24,045 nucleotides of DNA from Dichotomicrobium sp964650735 (GTDB lineage Bacteria > Pseudomonadota > Alphaproteobacteria > Rhizobiales > Rhodomicrobiaceae), in NCBI GenBank assembly GCA_964650735.1, contig CAZYUT010000021.1, positions 1-24,045 of the forward strand. Reading direction: 5' to 3'. The translations under genes were made by a program, and so were the position numbers. Positions 1 through 8,887 of this stretch are shown piece by piece. The notes under the pieces are model-generated. The model saw only the letters and a program-made list of their open reading frames with translations. It did no database searches and had not been told where the DNA came from. Position 1 is the stretch's first letter. Every line of letters starts with the position of its first letter.

Positions 1-81
1 TTCGTTTTCTTCCCTTTTTGCGTGTCCGTTCGGTGCGGTTCGGCTGGCTTGCTCACAAGAGTAAGCTTAGCACATCGTCCG

Positions 82-1269
82 CTATTCAGGTGAGATGACG
101 CCTTGATCAACCACAAAAAAGTTTGCCTTGCCGTCCATCGGGGCGAAGACCGTGCGGTCGGTGCCGGTCATCCAGGCTTGCGCGGAAAGCGCCCCGATCT
201 CGGCGAACATCGCCGCCCTGCGCTCGGCGTCGAGATGCGCTGCAATCTCGTCAAGCAGGATCAGCGGCGCGGCGCCCGAGACCAAGCGCACCAGCTCGGC
301 ATGGGCCAGCACCAGCCCGACCAGCAGCGCCTTTTGCTCACCCGTCGAGCAGATGCGCGCGGGCAGGCCCTTCGGCGCATGCGTCACGATCAGGTCGCTG
401 CGATGCGGGCCGAGAGTCGTGCGCTTCGCCGCGCGGTCGCGGTCGCGATAGGCGGCCAGTTCGCGCGCATAGGCGTCCTCGACGTCCACCGCCGCGGCGC
501 CGTCCAGCGCGTTTTCCAGCCGCCCGTCAAGCTCCAGCTTGGCCGCCGGGAAGGCCGCGTTCGCTCCTTGCGGCCATTTGCGCGCGATCACCGCCCAGAG
601 CTGGGCGAGCGCATCACGCCGGGCAGCGGCAATTGCCACGCCTGCCTCAGCCATCTGCAATTCCAACGCGTCGAGCAGGCTGGATTCGCCCCCGATTTCC
701 AGCAGGCGATTGCGCTGGCGCATGGCGCGCTCGAATTGGGCGCTCAGCCGCCGGTGGTGCGGGTCTAGGCTGATGATCACGCGTTCCAGAAACCGCCGCC
801 GCTCCGATGCCGCGCCGGTGAACAACGTATAGAGCGCAGGCGTCAGCCAGACCATGCGTACATACTCCGCGAGCGTCCCTGGCTGGGCCGGCGCGCCATT
901 GATGCGCACGGCGCGCGCCGCGCGGCCATCGTCCGATGCCGGTCGGATGCCCGTGCCGATGCGCGTTTCCGTGTTGCCGAGATTGAGCCGGCCGCTGACT
1001 GTCCAGCCCGTCCCCGGCGCGCCGTAGCGGCACAGTTCAGAAAACGGCGCGCTGCGCAGGCCGCGGCCATGCGAGAGGAGCGATACCGCTTCGAGAATGT
1101 TGGTTTTGCCCGCGCCATTTTGGCCTGTGAGCACAACCGGCTCCGGCCCGAGGCTCAAATTCGCGGAGGCATAATTGCGAAAAGCCGTCACGTCCAGCCG
1201 CGACAGCCAGGCGTGCGGCGTCTGCGCGCTCTGATAGGCGTGCGGTCGAGCGTCCAAGGCGCCGGACAT
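82..1269 (-). CDS. recF: DNA replication/repair protein RecF
   Basis: RecF is an SMC-like ATPase that helps load RecA on gapped single-stranded DNA. The protein has a Walker A motif GQNGAGKTN (about residues 49-57), an ABC-type signature STGEQKALL, and a Walker B LILLDE followed by the D-loop region AAHLD near residue 336. This is the normal RecF order, and the length (395 aa) is slightly above the usual 360-380. It is the third gene of a dnaA-dnaN-recF block, 79 nt below dnaN. The start is uncertain. I use the ATG at 1269, which has only a weak ribosome site. A TTG at 1287 lies 9 nt after AGGAG, and a TTG at 1305 extends the frame further. The conserved core (RLDVTAFRNY) begins about 24 residues after the ATG, so any of these starts gives an intact protein. 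Confidence 0.95.
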   Translation of the reverse strand: MSGALDARPHAYQSAQTPHAWLSRLDVTAFRNYASANLSLGPEPVVLTGQNGAGKTNILEAVSLLSHGRGLRSAPFSELCRYGAPGTGWTVSGRLNLGNTETRIGTGIRPASDDGRAARAVRINGAPAQPGTLAEYVRMVWLTPALYTLFTGAASERRRFLERVIISLDPHHRRLSAQFERAMRQRNRLLEIGGESSLLDALELQMAEAGVAIAAARRDALAQLWAVIARKWPQGANAAFPAAKLELDGRLENALDGAAAVDVEDAYARELAAYRDRDRAAKRTTLGPHRSDLIVTHAPKGLPARICSTGEQKALLVGLVLAHAELVRLVSGAAPLILLDEIAAHLDAERRAAMFAEIGALSAQAWMTGTDRTVFAPMDGKANFFVVDQGVISPE

Positions 1270-1348
1270 GCGGCCTGGGGGTGTCAAGCTGGCGATCTCC
1301 TGCAAAACGCGCGCTGCACGGTGCGCCGCACTTGGCCGGCCGCCCTGA

Positions 1349-2500
1349 TCAGACCCGCATCGGCATCAGGACATAGAGCGCGGCGTCATCGCTCGCGTCT
1401 GTCACCAGCGTGGGCGCGCTCGCGTCGGCCAGCCGGAAAACGGCATTGTCGCTTTCGATTTGCGCGCAGATATCCAGGAGATAGCGAGCATTGAAGCCGA
1501 TTTCCAGTGCATCGCCCTTGTATTCGACCGGAATCTCCTCTTCAGCCGAGCCGGCGTCCGGGTTGTTGACCGAAAGCGTAACCGTGTTGTTCGCGATGTT
1601 GAGCTTCACGGCCCGGCCCTTTTCGCTGGAGAGGGTCGAGACACGGTCCGTGGCCGAGGCGAACGCGTTGCGGTCGACCGTCATCACCTTGTCGTTATTC
1701 AGCGGGATGACGCGGCCGTAATCCGGGAAGGTACCGTCGATCAGCTTGGAGGTCAGCACGACGCTCTCCGGCCCTGGCGCGTCGTCTTCGTCGCCCGAGT
1801 CGAACACGAAACGGATTTTCGCGCCCGACAACTGGACCTGCACCGGCGCGCTGCGATCACCCAAGAGCTTGAAGACTTCCGCCACCGTCTTGCGCGGAAT
1901 GATGACGCCAGGCATCCCCTTGGCGCCCTCGGGCAGCGGATATTCGGTCTTGGCGAGCCGGTGGCCGTCCGTGGCGACCGCGCAGAGCTTTTCGCCGTCG
2001 TCCGCCGTGACTGTGTGGAAGTAGATGCCGTTCAGATAATAGCGCGTTTCTTCTGTCGAGATCGCGAAGCGGGTGCGCTCAATCATCTTGCGCAAGCTCC
2101 CGGCCGGCAGCGCAAAACTGTGCGTCATCTCGTCAGAGGCTATATCCGGAAAATCTGCGCCCGGCAGGCAGGCGAGCTGGAACCGCGCGGGCCCCGCCGA
2201 AAGATTCACATGCCTGCCGCTTTCGTCCATAGCCAGCGAGACCTGCGTGCCGTCCGGCAGCTTGCGGACGATATCGTGCAGCATATGCGCGGACACCGTC
2301 GTCTCGCCCGGCGCATCGGTCGCAGCAGCGATTGTCTCACTGACTTCAATGTCGAGATCGGTGGCCTTGAGCCGCAAAACGCCCTCACGCGCGGCCACAT
2401 ACACGTTCGACAGGATCGGGATGGTGACGCGCCGCTCGACAACGCTGGTCACATGCTGAAGGGCCTTGAGCAGAGCGGCCCTTTCGATCGCCAATCGCAT
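1349..2500 (-). CDS. dnaN: DNA polymerase III beta subunit (sliding clamp)
   Basis: This is the ring-shaped processivity clamp that tethers DNA polymerase III and other DNA enzymes to the template. The 383-aa protein has the typical start MRLAIERAALLKALQHV, the internal PILSNVYV stretch, and the conserved C-terminal end YVLMPMRV with its MPMR hydrophobic-pocket residues. The ATG at 2500 follows AGGGGA by 7 nt, which supports this start. It lies between dnaA and recF on the same strand, the classic order. The 164 nt upstream of it that can be read (2501-2664) carry no DnaA coding sequence, so the real dnaA stop is hidden in the assembly gap. Confidence 0.98.
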   Translation of the reverse strand: MRLAIERAALLKALQHVTSVVERRVTIPILSNVYVAAREGVLRLKATDLDIEVSETIAAATDAPGETTVSAHMLHDIVRKLPDGTQVSLAMDESGRHVNLSAGPARFQLACLPGADFPDIASDEMTHSFALPAGSLRKMIERTRFAISTEETRYYLNGIYFHTVTADDGEKLCAVATDGHRLAKTEYPLPEGAKGMPGVIIPRKTVAEVFKLLGDRSAPVQVQLSGAKIRFVFDSGDEDDAPGPESVVLTSKLIDGTFPDYGRVIPLNNDKVMTVDRNAFASATDRVSTLSSEKGRAVKLNIANNTVTLSVNNPDAGSAEEEIPVEYKGDALEIGFNARYLLDICAQIESDNAVFRLADASAPTLVTDASDDAALYVLMPMRV

Positions 2501-2664
2501 GGTTGGTTCCCCTGGACCTCACTCACCGGCATCTGGCGCGCACCCGCCGGACGCACCACGCCGGTGCACGCATCCGGTGCGCCCGCCGACCGGCGCCAGC
2601 GCGGGGCGCGAACTTTCGCGCTTGCTGGCAGGTTTGACAAGAGGTTTTCGCGGGTTGTCCCAAG

Positions 2665-2764
2665 NNNNNNNNNNNNNNNNNNNNNNNNNNNNNNNNNNNN
2701 NNNNNNNNNNNNNNNNNNNNNNNNNNNNNNNNNNNNNNNNNNNNNNNNNNNNNNNNNNNNNNNN
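2665..2764. other. Assembly gap (100 N) inside the dnaA-dnaN junction
   Basis: Exactly 100 N are present, the conventional placeholder for a scaffold gap of unknown size. DnaA coding sequence runs into the right side of the gap and unrelated non-coding sequence emerges on the left. The C-terminal DNA-binding domain of DnaA usually needs about 80 codons beyond this point (about 240 nt), so the true missing length is probably more than 100 nt. Any reading frame that crosses the N run is artificial. Confidence 0.97.
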
Positions 2765-3993
2765 TGCTTGGTCACGACGCGCAGGATGTCGTCGATCTTT
2801 ATGCGCTTCGGTTCCTTGCCGCGCACGAGGTCGGCGATGATATGCTCCGCCGTCTCCAGCGTGACCGGCTGGGCGGTGAGTTTGTAGGCCGCGTGAATGC
2901 GGGTGATCGCGCCTTCCAGTTCCCGGCCGCCTTCAGTCAGCTCCGAAGCGAGGAAGTCGATGACTGCTGCGGGGATCTGGAAGCCAGGGTCCTCATTTGC
3001 CTTGTCCTTGACGCGGCGCGTCAGGATCTGGTGGCGCAAGTCATAGTCCATCGCGCCAAGCTCTGCGACCAGCCCGCCGGCCAGCCGCGAGCGCATCCGC
3101 GCATCGAAGCCTTCAAGTTGCATCGGCACGCAGTCCGCCGCGACGACGACCTGTTTTCCGCCGTCGATGAGCGAATTGAGGGTGTGGCAGAACTCCTGCT
3201 GGAAGGTGCGGCCCTGGAGGAACTCCATGTCGTCGATCAGCAATACGTCGATGTTGCGCAGCCGGTCCTTATAGGCCGGCCCCCCGCGCGACTGCAGCGC
3301 CTCCGCAAAGCTGTACATGAAGCGCTCAGCCGTCAGATAGAGCAGCTTGGCATTCGGTTTGCGCTGTTTCACGCCCCAAGCGATGGCGTGGAGCAGATGA
3401 GTCTTGCCGAGCCCCACTCTGCCATGGAGGTAAAGCGGATTGTAGCGCGACGTCTGTTCGCCAGCGCTGTCGACGACTTGCAGCGCGGCCGCGTGCGCGA
3501 GCCGGTTGGCATTGCCGACCAGGAACGAGCCGAAGGTGAAACGCATGTCGAGTGGCGAGCCTTCGAAGCCTTCGCAGCCTGTGCGCGTGTCGACGGCGGG
3601 TTTGACGGCGGCAGGCTGCGCGGCGGGCGCCGGTTGCCGCTCTGCATTGCCAGCAGCGGCCGGCTGGTTGACGCGCACGGCGTCGTGTGGCTGACGCACC
3701 CGGAATTCCAGCCGCTCGACGTGATCGAACTCGGCGCTGCAACACTTCAGGAGATGCTCCGAATAATGCGAGCGCAACCATTTGCTTAGGAATTTGGTGG
3801 GAACCGAGACCTGAAGACAGCCAGCCTCCAGCGTCTCGAGCTCGACCCGGCCAAACCAACTGGTGAACACGTCTTCGCCAAGTTCGGTCCGCAGCCGCTT
3901 CTGGATGCGCTGCCACTTTTGCGCCATCAAGGCGGATTGATGCCGGCCAGCGGCGGGCGCCGCGCCGACTCCTGTTTCTGCTGCTAATTCCAC
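2765..3993 (-). CDS. dnaA: Chromosomal replication initiator DnaA (3' end missing in gap)
   Basis: DnaA is the AAA+ initiator that binds DnaA boxes and melts oriC. In order it has: an N-terminal domain I (MAQKWQRIQKRLRTELGEDVFTSWF, abbreviated: residues about 23-95, key WF pair); a Pro/Ala-rich linker (about 105-135); a AAA+ core with Walker A GRVGLGKTH (about 191-199) and Walker B LLIDD (about 251-255); and the RMRSRLAGGL arginine-finger box (about 299-308). Domain IV, with the DNA-binding signature, is absent because the sequence enters an N gap after RIKIDDILRVVTK. I chose the GTG at 3993 because GGGGG lies 6 nt upstream; the ATG at 3927 has no ribosome site but begins directly at domain I. 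It heads the dnaA-dnaN-recF block. The gene is probably intact in the organism. Confidence 0.95.
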
Positions 3994-4122
3994 GATAAAC
4001 CCCCGCTGTTCACACCGTTGTCCAGTCACGACACGGCGCAATTGTCCCTTGCCCGCCTCGCGCCCTCGAGACGGCCTTTTCCGCATTGCAACGCTGACGG
4101 TCTTGAGTGCCGTTCTTGGCGT

Positions 4123-4584
4123 CTAGGCGGCCTTTTTTGTGATGTCGGCTCGAGCCGGCATCGCACCGGCATCACGCTCTGCGTCCACGGCCGCCGCGGC
4201 CGTTGATGCGGAGGCGTCCAGGATTGCGGCCAGATTCTGCTGGCCGACAGCCGACGCGTCGGCTTCGCCGCTCAACGCCTGCAAGCGTTGTCCGGCAGAT
4301 GCGAACCCAGCTTCCGCTGTGGCCCGGGCAGACTGCGCAGAATGGCTGAAAAACCGGGCGCAAATCCGCTCGGCCAGCGTCTCGCGGGCGTGACGCTTGG
4401 CAACGTCCCGCCAGCCCGTTGGGCGTGCGTGCGCGTCCTGATGCGCGGGAGAGCATGATGGCTCGTGGCGCGGATGCGCTCGCGCGTCGCAAGAAGCAAA
4501 GGTATCGCGAGGAGAGCGTGCAAAAATGCTTCCGAGTATACGCGACCGATTGGCCCGAGTTGCCTGGCCTTGCGCGATAGTCAT
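4123..4584 (-). CDS. Small Ala-rich hypothetical protein, possibly phasin-like
   Basis: The 153-aa frame begins at an ATG preceded by a perfect AGGAGG at 5 nt spacing, far better than expected by chance. The C-terminal half (from about residue 62) is Ala/Gln/Glu-rich, predicted helical, has G/C-rich third codon positions, and ends ADITKKAA. The stretch VGQQNLAAILDASASTAAA loosely resembles the helical core of phasins, the PHB-granule coat proteins, but the match is by eye only. The N-terminal half is rich in Cys, His, Pro and Arg and looks less protein-like, so a frameshift or sequencing error in the middle is possible. It lies 129 nt upstream of dnaA on the same strand. It could also be a chance frame. 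No function is assigned. Confidence 0.42.
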   Translation of the reverse strand: MTIAQGQATRANRSRILGSIFARSPRDTFASCDARAHPRHEPSCSPAHQDAHARPTGWRDVAKRHARETLAERICARFFSHSAQSARATAEAGFASAGQRLQALSGEADASAVGQQNLAAILDASASTAAAAVDAERDAGAMPARADITKKAA

Positions 4585-5524
4585 GTCGACCTCCTGTTAC
4601 GATGTCTACGCGGCGCCTGACGATTGCACCGAACGTTCCGCGCGCGATGGTGCGGCGGTTACGGTTTGATGCGTTTCAGGCGCGGCAGACTGCAAAAAAT
4701 TCCAGACTGTTCAAGACGCACCCCTACCGTTGCCGACAAAACAGCTTCCGCCGGCCGGGAGTGGCGATACGCAATACTCGATATGGATACACACTCAGGA
4801 GGGGTCAGCCCCCGTTCGGAAGCTACGTGTCTAAACAAAAATATGGGAAATTGCAACCTTTGAGCGTTGTCGAAATCGGCCTTCAGAGGGCGCTTTGTGA
4901 CAGCATTGTGACGCGCAAAACCGAATCGCAAAATTGGGTGAGGAGGATTATAGTGCCATGATTTTATTGCGAAAAACGGCTGACAGCAGTTCTGTTGCCG
5001 AGTGCGTTCCTGTCAAGGCGGTTTGGAATTCAGAGCGCGTTTTCGATAGTCGATGCCATGTGCGGAATTCTCAACCTAAGATTGCAAAAGCGCCCAAATC
5101 CTTAATAAGACTGCGCTTTCGCACCAGACGGCCGGATCGCGCGGCCTCCGCCGGCGTTGCGCACTGTGGCGCTGCAGCCACAGCAGGCGGAAAGACTTGC
5201 CGACCCCGACATTTCGGCGGATGTCATGACGGTCAATTTCGTGTGCCCGGTGGGCCGGACGCCACGACATCTAGTTTTGGGACCGTCGCCCGGCGTGTGA
5301 ACGCTGTGCACATACGCGCGACGCGCGCCGAATCCGCAAGCGTCGCGTTCTGGTGACGAGCCGTCACGCGGGATCGCCGGTTGGTTAAGGGTTGTCCAGA
5401 TCAGGGTCTCGCGGCTAAGGTGCGCACGCCGGCGCATGGTTCCCGAAAAGCCCAGCAGAGTGCCGAAATCAATGTCCAGTCAGCCTCACCACCCTGTTAT
5501 TGCAATCCAGACGGCGGCACCGGG
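4585..5524. other. Long intergenic region without a convincing gene
   Basis: This stretch of about 940 nt separates divergent genes. It is locally AT-rich around 4680-4700, 4830-4850, 4910-4980 and 5080-5110. I looked on both strands for DnaA boxes (TTATNCACA) and saw none with a good match; the nearest, TTGTCCAGA near 5392, has at least two mismatches. TTGTGAC occurs twice close together near 4895-4912. An AGGAGG at 4941-4946 sits 11 nt before an ATG at 4958, but the frame that follows has non-coding composition. The region may hold the promoters for both flanking genes. I cannot identify an origin here. Confidence 0.6.
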
Positions 5525-7435
5525 ATGCATGTAATCCGACGCTTTATTGTCGGCGCAGGCGTCATCCTCGCCTTCGTGTTGCTGCTAGGCGCAGCGGCTC
5601 CGTCTCTCGTCGATGGCCACACCGTCCGCGACCAGTTGGTCGCTAAGCTGTCCGCCTGGGCGGGAGGCAATCTGCGCGTGGAAGGGGATGTGCGCCTGAC
5701 CAGCCTGTTCGAACTCACGATCGAGGCTTCTGACGTCAGGATCGAGTCGCCTGAGCGGTTCTCCAATGTGCACGCCATAACAGCCGAGGAAATGGCGGCG
5801 CGCCTTGATATCTGGGAATTGCTGCACGGGCGTGTGGTTTTCGCGAAAGTTTGGGTTAAGCGGCCCGTCATCCAGTTGCGTGCGCCTTTTGCCAACGCAA
5901 CTCCGGCGCGGCTGTGGCGCACTTTGCTTCTCGACGAGGGCGAGACGCTCGAGCGCTTCACTGAAGCTGTGCAGGACGCGCCATTCGCGTATATCAAGTT
6001 ATCCGATGCCCGTATCGGCACGGCTTCCGAGGCCGATAAGGATGCGCCGCTTCAGCAGGTGACTGTCGAAAGGCGGACCTCGCCAAAGGGGTTCTCAGCG
6101 GATCTGAACCTCAGTACCGAGGCGGGACGCATCCAGGTGGACCTGGATCGTGGCGCGTTCCGTCCTGTTGGCCCGACGCTCGAAGCGCCAGTTCGTCTCG
6201 CAGCCAGCAATGACGCGCTTGGGAGGCTGGTGATCGACGGCCGGATCGTTCGCGCCAACGGCGTCAGGTTTACCGGGAATCTGGACGTCCGAGATGCGCA
6301 GTGGCGCGTTTTGGCGGAGTTGCTCGGTCTGCCGCTCGGCGAAGCTTTGGCGCGCGCGCGTTACTCTGCGGCGGCGGCGCTGGAAGCCACGGGCGACCTG
6401 ATCTCGCTGCAAAATCTCGATCTTGAAACCGGCGGAACACGCGCCACTGGGCTGCTCAGTCTCGCGCTGGACGGGGAACGGCCAAAGCTGTCGGGAACGC
6501 TGGGCTTGAGCGCGATCGACCTCAGCGGGGTTTCGGTTTCGGGCCCGGGCGGGGGGGCGCTTCTCGTCGACGACGCTGGGACCCAGCGGCACGGCTCAGC
6601 CCCGGTCGATGCGCCGCGCCTCGCGGCTTGGCTTGAGGCGTTCGACGCCGATCTGCGCTTTTCTGCCGACAGCCTGGCGTTCGATGGGCTGACCACTGGC
6701 GAAACCGCTGCGTTCCTCTCGGTTGGCAACGGGACCGCCACGCTCGACATCGCCGAGCTGATGGTTTTCGAAGGCATGATGCACGGCCAGTTCTCGGTTC
6801 GCTTCGCGCCTGATGCGATCCGTCTGTCGGGGAGAGGCAACGCAAGCGCAATCGACCTGGCGCAGCTGCTCGCTGCGATCCAAGGACCCCAGCTTGCCAG
6901 CGGGTCTGCAGACCTTTCATTCTCGATTGGCGGCGGGGGGGCGACGCTTGGCGCGGCGGCGCGCGATGCGCGGCTCGCTGGTCAGATCATGGCCATACAG
7001 GGCGGCGAAATGGCGCTGGATGTGGCCGCGATGGCGGTGGCCGCGCGCCAGAATGTCCGGAACGGCGAAGATGTTTCAGCGACCATAGAAATGGCGCCAG
7101 AGCGCGCGGACTATGACATGATGCGCGCAACTTTTGAGCTTCACGGCGGCCAGCTGCGCCTGGAGCCGCTGGAAGTCCTTCAGGATGGCTGGATCATTCG
7201 CGGTCGCGGGCGCGCCGATCTGGCGCGGCACAGTCTCGATTGGCGGCTCGATGCAGCGCGCGCGCCCCGCGAGGCGAGCGGCGTAACGGCGGCGGTCGAT
7301 GACGCTGGGTCGCTTTTCGATGGCGAAACAATAAGCCTCCATGTCACTGGGACGTTGCAGCGCCAATGGGTGAGCTACAAGATTTCGGAACTGCCGGTTG
7401 GCAGCGTGGAAGGCAGCGCCTGGTGGTGGCAGTGA
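5525..7435 (+). CDS. AsmA family envelope protein
   Basis: AsmA-like proteins are inner-membrane-anchored periplasmic proteins of the bridge-like lipid-transfer superfamily, linked to outer-membrane lipid homeostasis. The 636-aa protein opens with a short basic segment and one membrane helix (about residues 7-28, VGAGVILAFVLLLGAAAP). It continues with the characteristic AsmA N-terminal block (NLRVEGDVRLTSLFELTIEA, then MAARLDIWELLHGRV) and a long beta-rich region. It ends with the AsmA C-terminal pattern GRGRADLARHSLDWRLD and a dimerisation-like tail of beta strands. The frame is open from a TTG at 5381, but the residues before 5525 are not protein-like and the membrane anchor starts at the ATG at 5525; no strong ribosome site precedes it. 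It lies 66 nt upstream of the periplasmic binding protein on the same strand. Confidence 0.85.
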   Translation: MHVIRRFIVGAGVILAFVLLLGAAAPSLVDGHTVRDQLVAKLSAWAGGNLRVEGDVRLTSLFELTIEASDVRIESPERFSNVHAITAEEMAARLDIWELLHGRVVFAKVWVKRPVIQLRAPFANATPARLWRTLLLDEGETLERFTEAVQDAPFAYIKLSDARIGTASEADKDAPLQQVTVERRTSPKGFSADLNLSTEAGRIQVDLDRGAFRPVGPTLEAPVRLAASNDALGRLVIDGRIVRANGVRFTGNLDVRDAQWRVLAELLGLPLGEALARARYSAAAALEATGDLISLQNLDLETGGTRATGLLSLALDGERPKLSGTLGLSAIDLSGVSVSGPGGGALLVDDAGTQRHGSAPVDAPRLAAWLEAFDADLRFSADSLAFDGLTTGETAAFLSVGNGTATLDIAELMVFEGMMHGQFSVRFAPDAIRLSGRGNASAIDLAQLLAAIQGPQLASGSADLSFSIGGGGATLGAAARDARLAGQIMAIQGGEMALDVAAMAVAARQNVRNGEDVSATIEMAPERADYDMMRATFELHGGQLRLEPLEVLQDGWIIRGRGRADLARHSLDWRLDAARAPREASGVTAAVDDAGSLFDGETISLHVTGTLQRQWVSYKISELPVGSVEGSAWWWQ

Positions 7436-7501
7436 CCATCTGCAATCCGGCGACGTGCGGGAGTAGCGCCAGGATCGCCGGGTAACGTCGGAGACGTGAG
7501 T

Positions 7502-8887
7502 ATGTACGAGCGTGGTTTGCGTTGTGTGGCGGCGGTGGTGTGTTTTGCGCTGGGCTTGGGCGGCGGGTTGGCCCTGGCCGATCCTGCGCCGCCGCACGAT
7601 TCGGTATCCCGCGGTGGCGAGGCCTCCGCACCGTCGGGCGCATCGCAGACCCCGGCAGCGCAAGCGCCTGCCGATGCCGCGCCCGCTCAGCCTGTTGGGC
7701 AGGCGCTAGAAGAAGCCGCGCCGGTGGCCCAGCCGCGCCAGGATGCCCCGAGGCAGACAGCGCGCCGCCCCGAGGACATCACGCTCTCCGTCGCCACCTG
7801 GGACAGCGCCTACACTGCAGCCCAGCGGCGCGCGCTCTTCGCGCCCTTTCAGGAGGAAACACGGCACAAGCTTGAGATTGTCTCGCATGGCGGCGAGTTG
7901 GAGCGCCTCGATGCCGCGCGGGTGAAAAGCGAGGGTTGGGATCTGATCGAGCTGGATGCACAGACCGCGCGGCGCGGCTGTCAGGACGGATGGCTGACCG
8001 AGATCGCTCCGGCGGAACTGCCCGCGAGCGTGGAGGGCGAACCGGCTGCAGCGGATTATCTGCCCGGAGCGCTGTTGGCGTGCGGGGCCGGTAGCGCGGC
8101 GTGGTCAGCTGTCGTGGTCCACGACTCGCGCGCGGACTTCGGAGAGACGCCAGAAAAAATCACCGACCTGTTCGCACTGCAGCGTTTCCCCGGCAAGCGC
8201 GCGCTACCGCGTCAGGCGCCCTATGTGCTGGAGCTGGCGCTGATGGCGGATGGCGTGCCGCCGTCGGAGGTCTATAGCGTGCTGTCCACCCCTGCCGGGC
8301 AAGATCGCGCCTTTGCCCGGCTCTCTGCTGTCCGCCACGCGATCGTCTGGTGGGATGATGCCGCAGAGGCGCTGGAGCCGTTCGCGGATGCCGGCCCCGA
8401 GGGGATCGACAACGTCGTCATGGGCGTCGCGTTCAACGGGCGCGTGTTCACCAGCGCGGTGCGCGCGCGGCAATGGTTGCGCATTCTTTGGGACGGGCAG
8501 ATCTATCGCTTCAACTACTGGGCGATTCCCGGATCGGCGCCGAATCCCGGGGAGGCCAGGAAGCTGTTGCGCCGCGTGTCGCTGCCCGAGCGCCAGGCAG
8601 GCCTTACCCGCTGGTTCCCGTATGGACCAGTCCGTCAATCCGCTCTGCCGCTCGTCGGCCAGCACGCCGAGATTGACCTCGACATGACCGAGTTCGTGCC
8701 GACCATGCCGCGCCATATAGAGGGCGCGCTCCGGTTCGATCAAGCCTTTTGGGCCGAGCACGGCGATGAGATCAAGGCGCGATTCGCTGAGTGGCTCAGG
8801 CTGCCGACACCGCAGGTGCCGCCTGATCAATTCGTGCCGCCAACCCCGGTCAAGGCGTTGCGCGCGAGCATTTTGACAGTTCAGTGA
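7502..8887 (+). CDS. Periplasmic extracellular solute-binding protein (PotD/type 2 PBP-like), orphan
   Basis: The 461-aa protein has a signal peptide (hydrophobic core VAAVVCFALGLGGGLALA, probable cleavage ALA|DP after residue 26). A low-complexity Pro/Ala/Gln linker of about 60 residues follows, then a binding-protein fold that starts at ITLSVATWDSAYTAAQ and runs through the VVWWDDAAEALEPFADAG-type central region (here IVWWDDAAE) to the C-terminus. The pattern fits the spermidine/putrescine-type ABC substrate-binding proteins. The ATG at 7502 has GGAG 8 nt upstream; the in-frame GTG at 7496 is too close to that site. No ABC permease or ATPase gene lies next to it, so its ligand and partner are unknown. 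It may be co-transcribed with the AsmA-like gene. Alternatives are a sensor or carbohydrate-binding role. Confidence 0.75.
   Translation: MYERGLRCVAAVVCFALGLGGGLALADPAPPHDSVSRGGEASAPSGASQTPAAQAPADAAPAQPVGQALEEAAPVAQPRQDAPRQTARRPEDITLSVATWDSAYTAAQRRALFAPFQEETRHKLEIVSHGGELERLDAARVKSEGWDLIELDAQTARRGCQDGWLTEIAPAELPASVEGEPAAADYLPGALLACGAGSAAWSAVVVHDSRADFGETPEKITDLFALQRFPGKRALPRQAPYVLELALMADGVPPSEVYSVLSTPAGQDRAFARLSAVRHAIVWWDDAAEALEPFADAGPEGIDNVVMGVAFNGRVFTSAVRARQWLRILWDGQIYRFNYWAIPGSAPNPGEARKLLRRVSLPERQAGLTRWFPYGPVRQSALPLVGQHAEIDLDMTEFVPTMPRHIEGALRFDQAFWAEHGDEIKARFAEWLRLPTPQVPPDQFVPPTPVKALRASILTVQ

Noticed and set aside
2449..4086. One continuous reading frame covering dnaA, the N gap and the start of dnaN
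   Set aside because: The frame is open only because N codons are read as X. Left of the gap it is out of frame with dnaN and lacks DnaA character, so dnaA must end inside the gap.
4602..4961. 119-aa plus-strand frame
   Set aside because: No ribosome site, irregular composition, and it lies antisense to the upstream region of the better-supported minus-strand ORF.
4934..5356. Small ORF after AGGAGG near 4941 (ATG at 4958)
   Set aside because: The spacing to the ATG is 11 nt, and the translated product is rich in Arg, Cys and Ser without any domain or regular codon bias.
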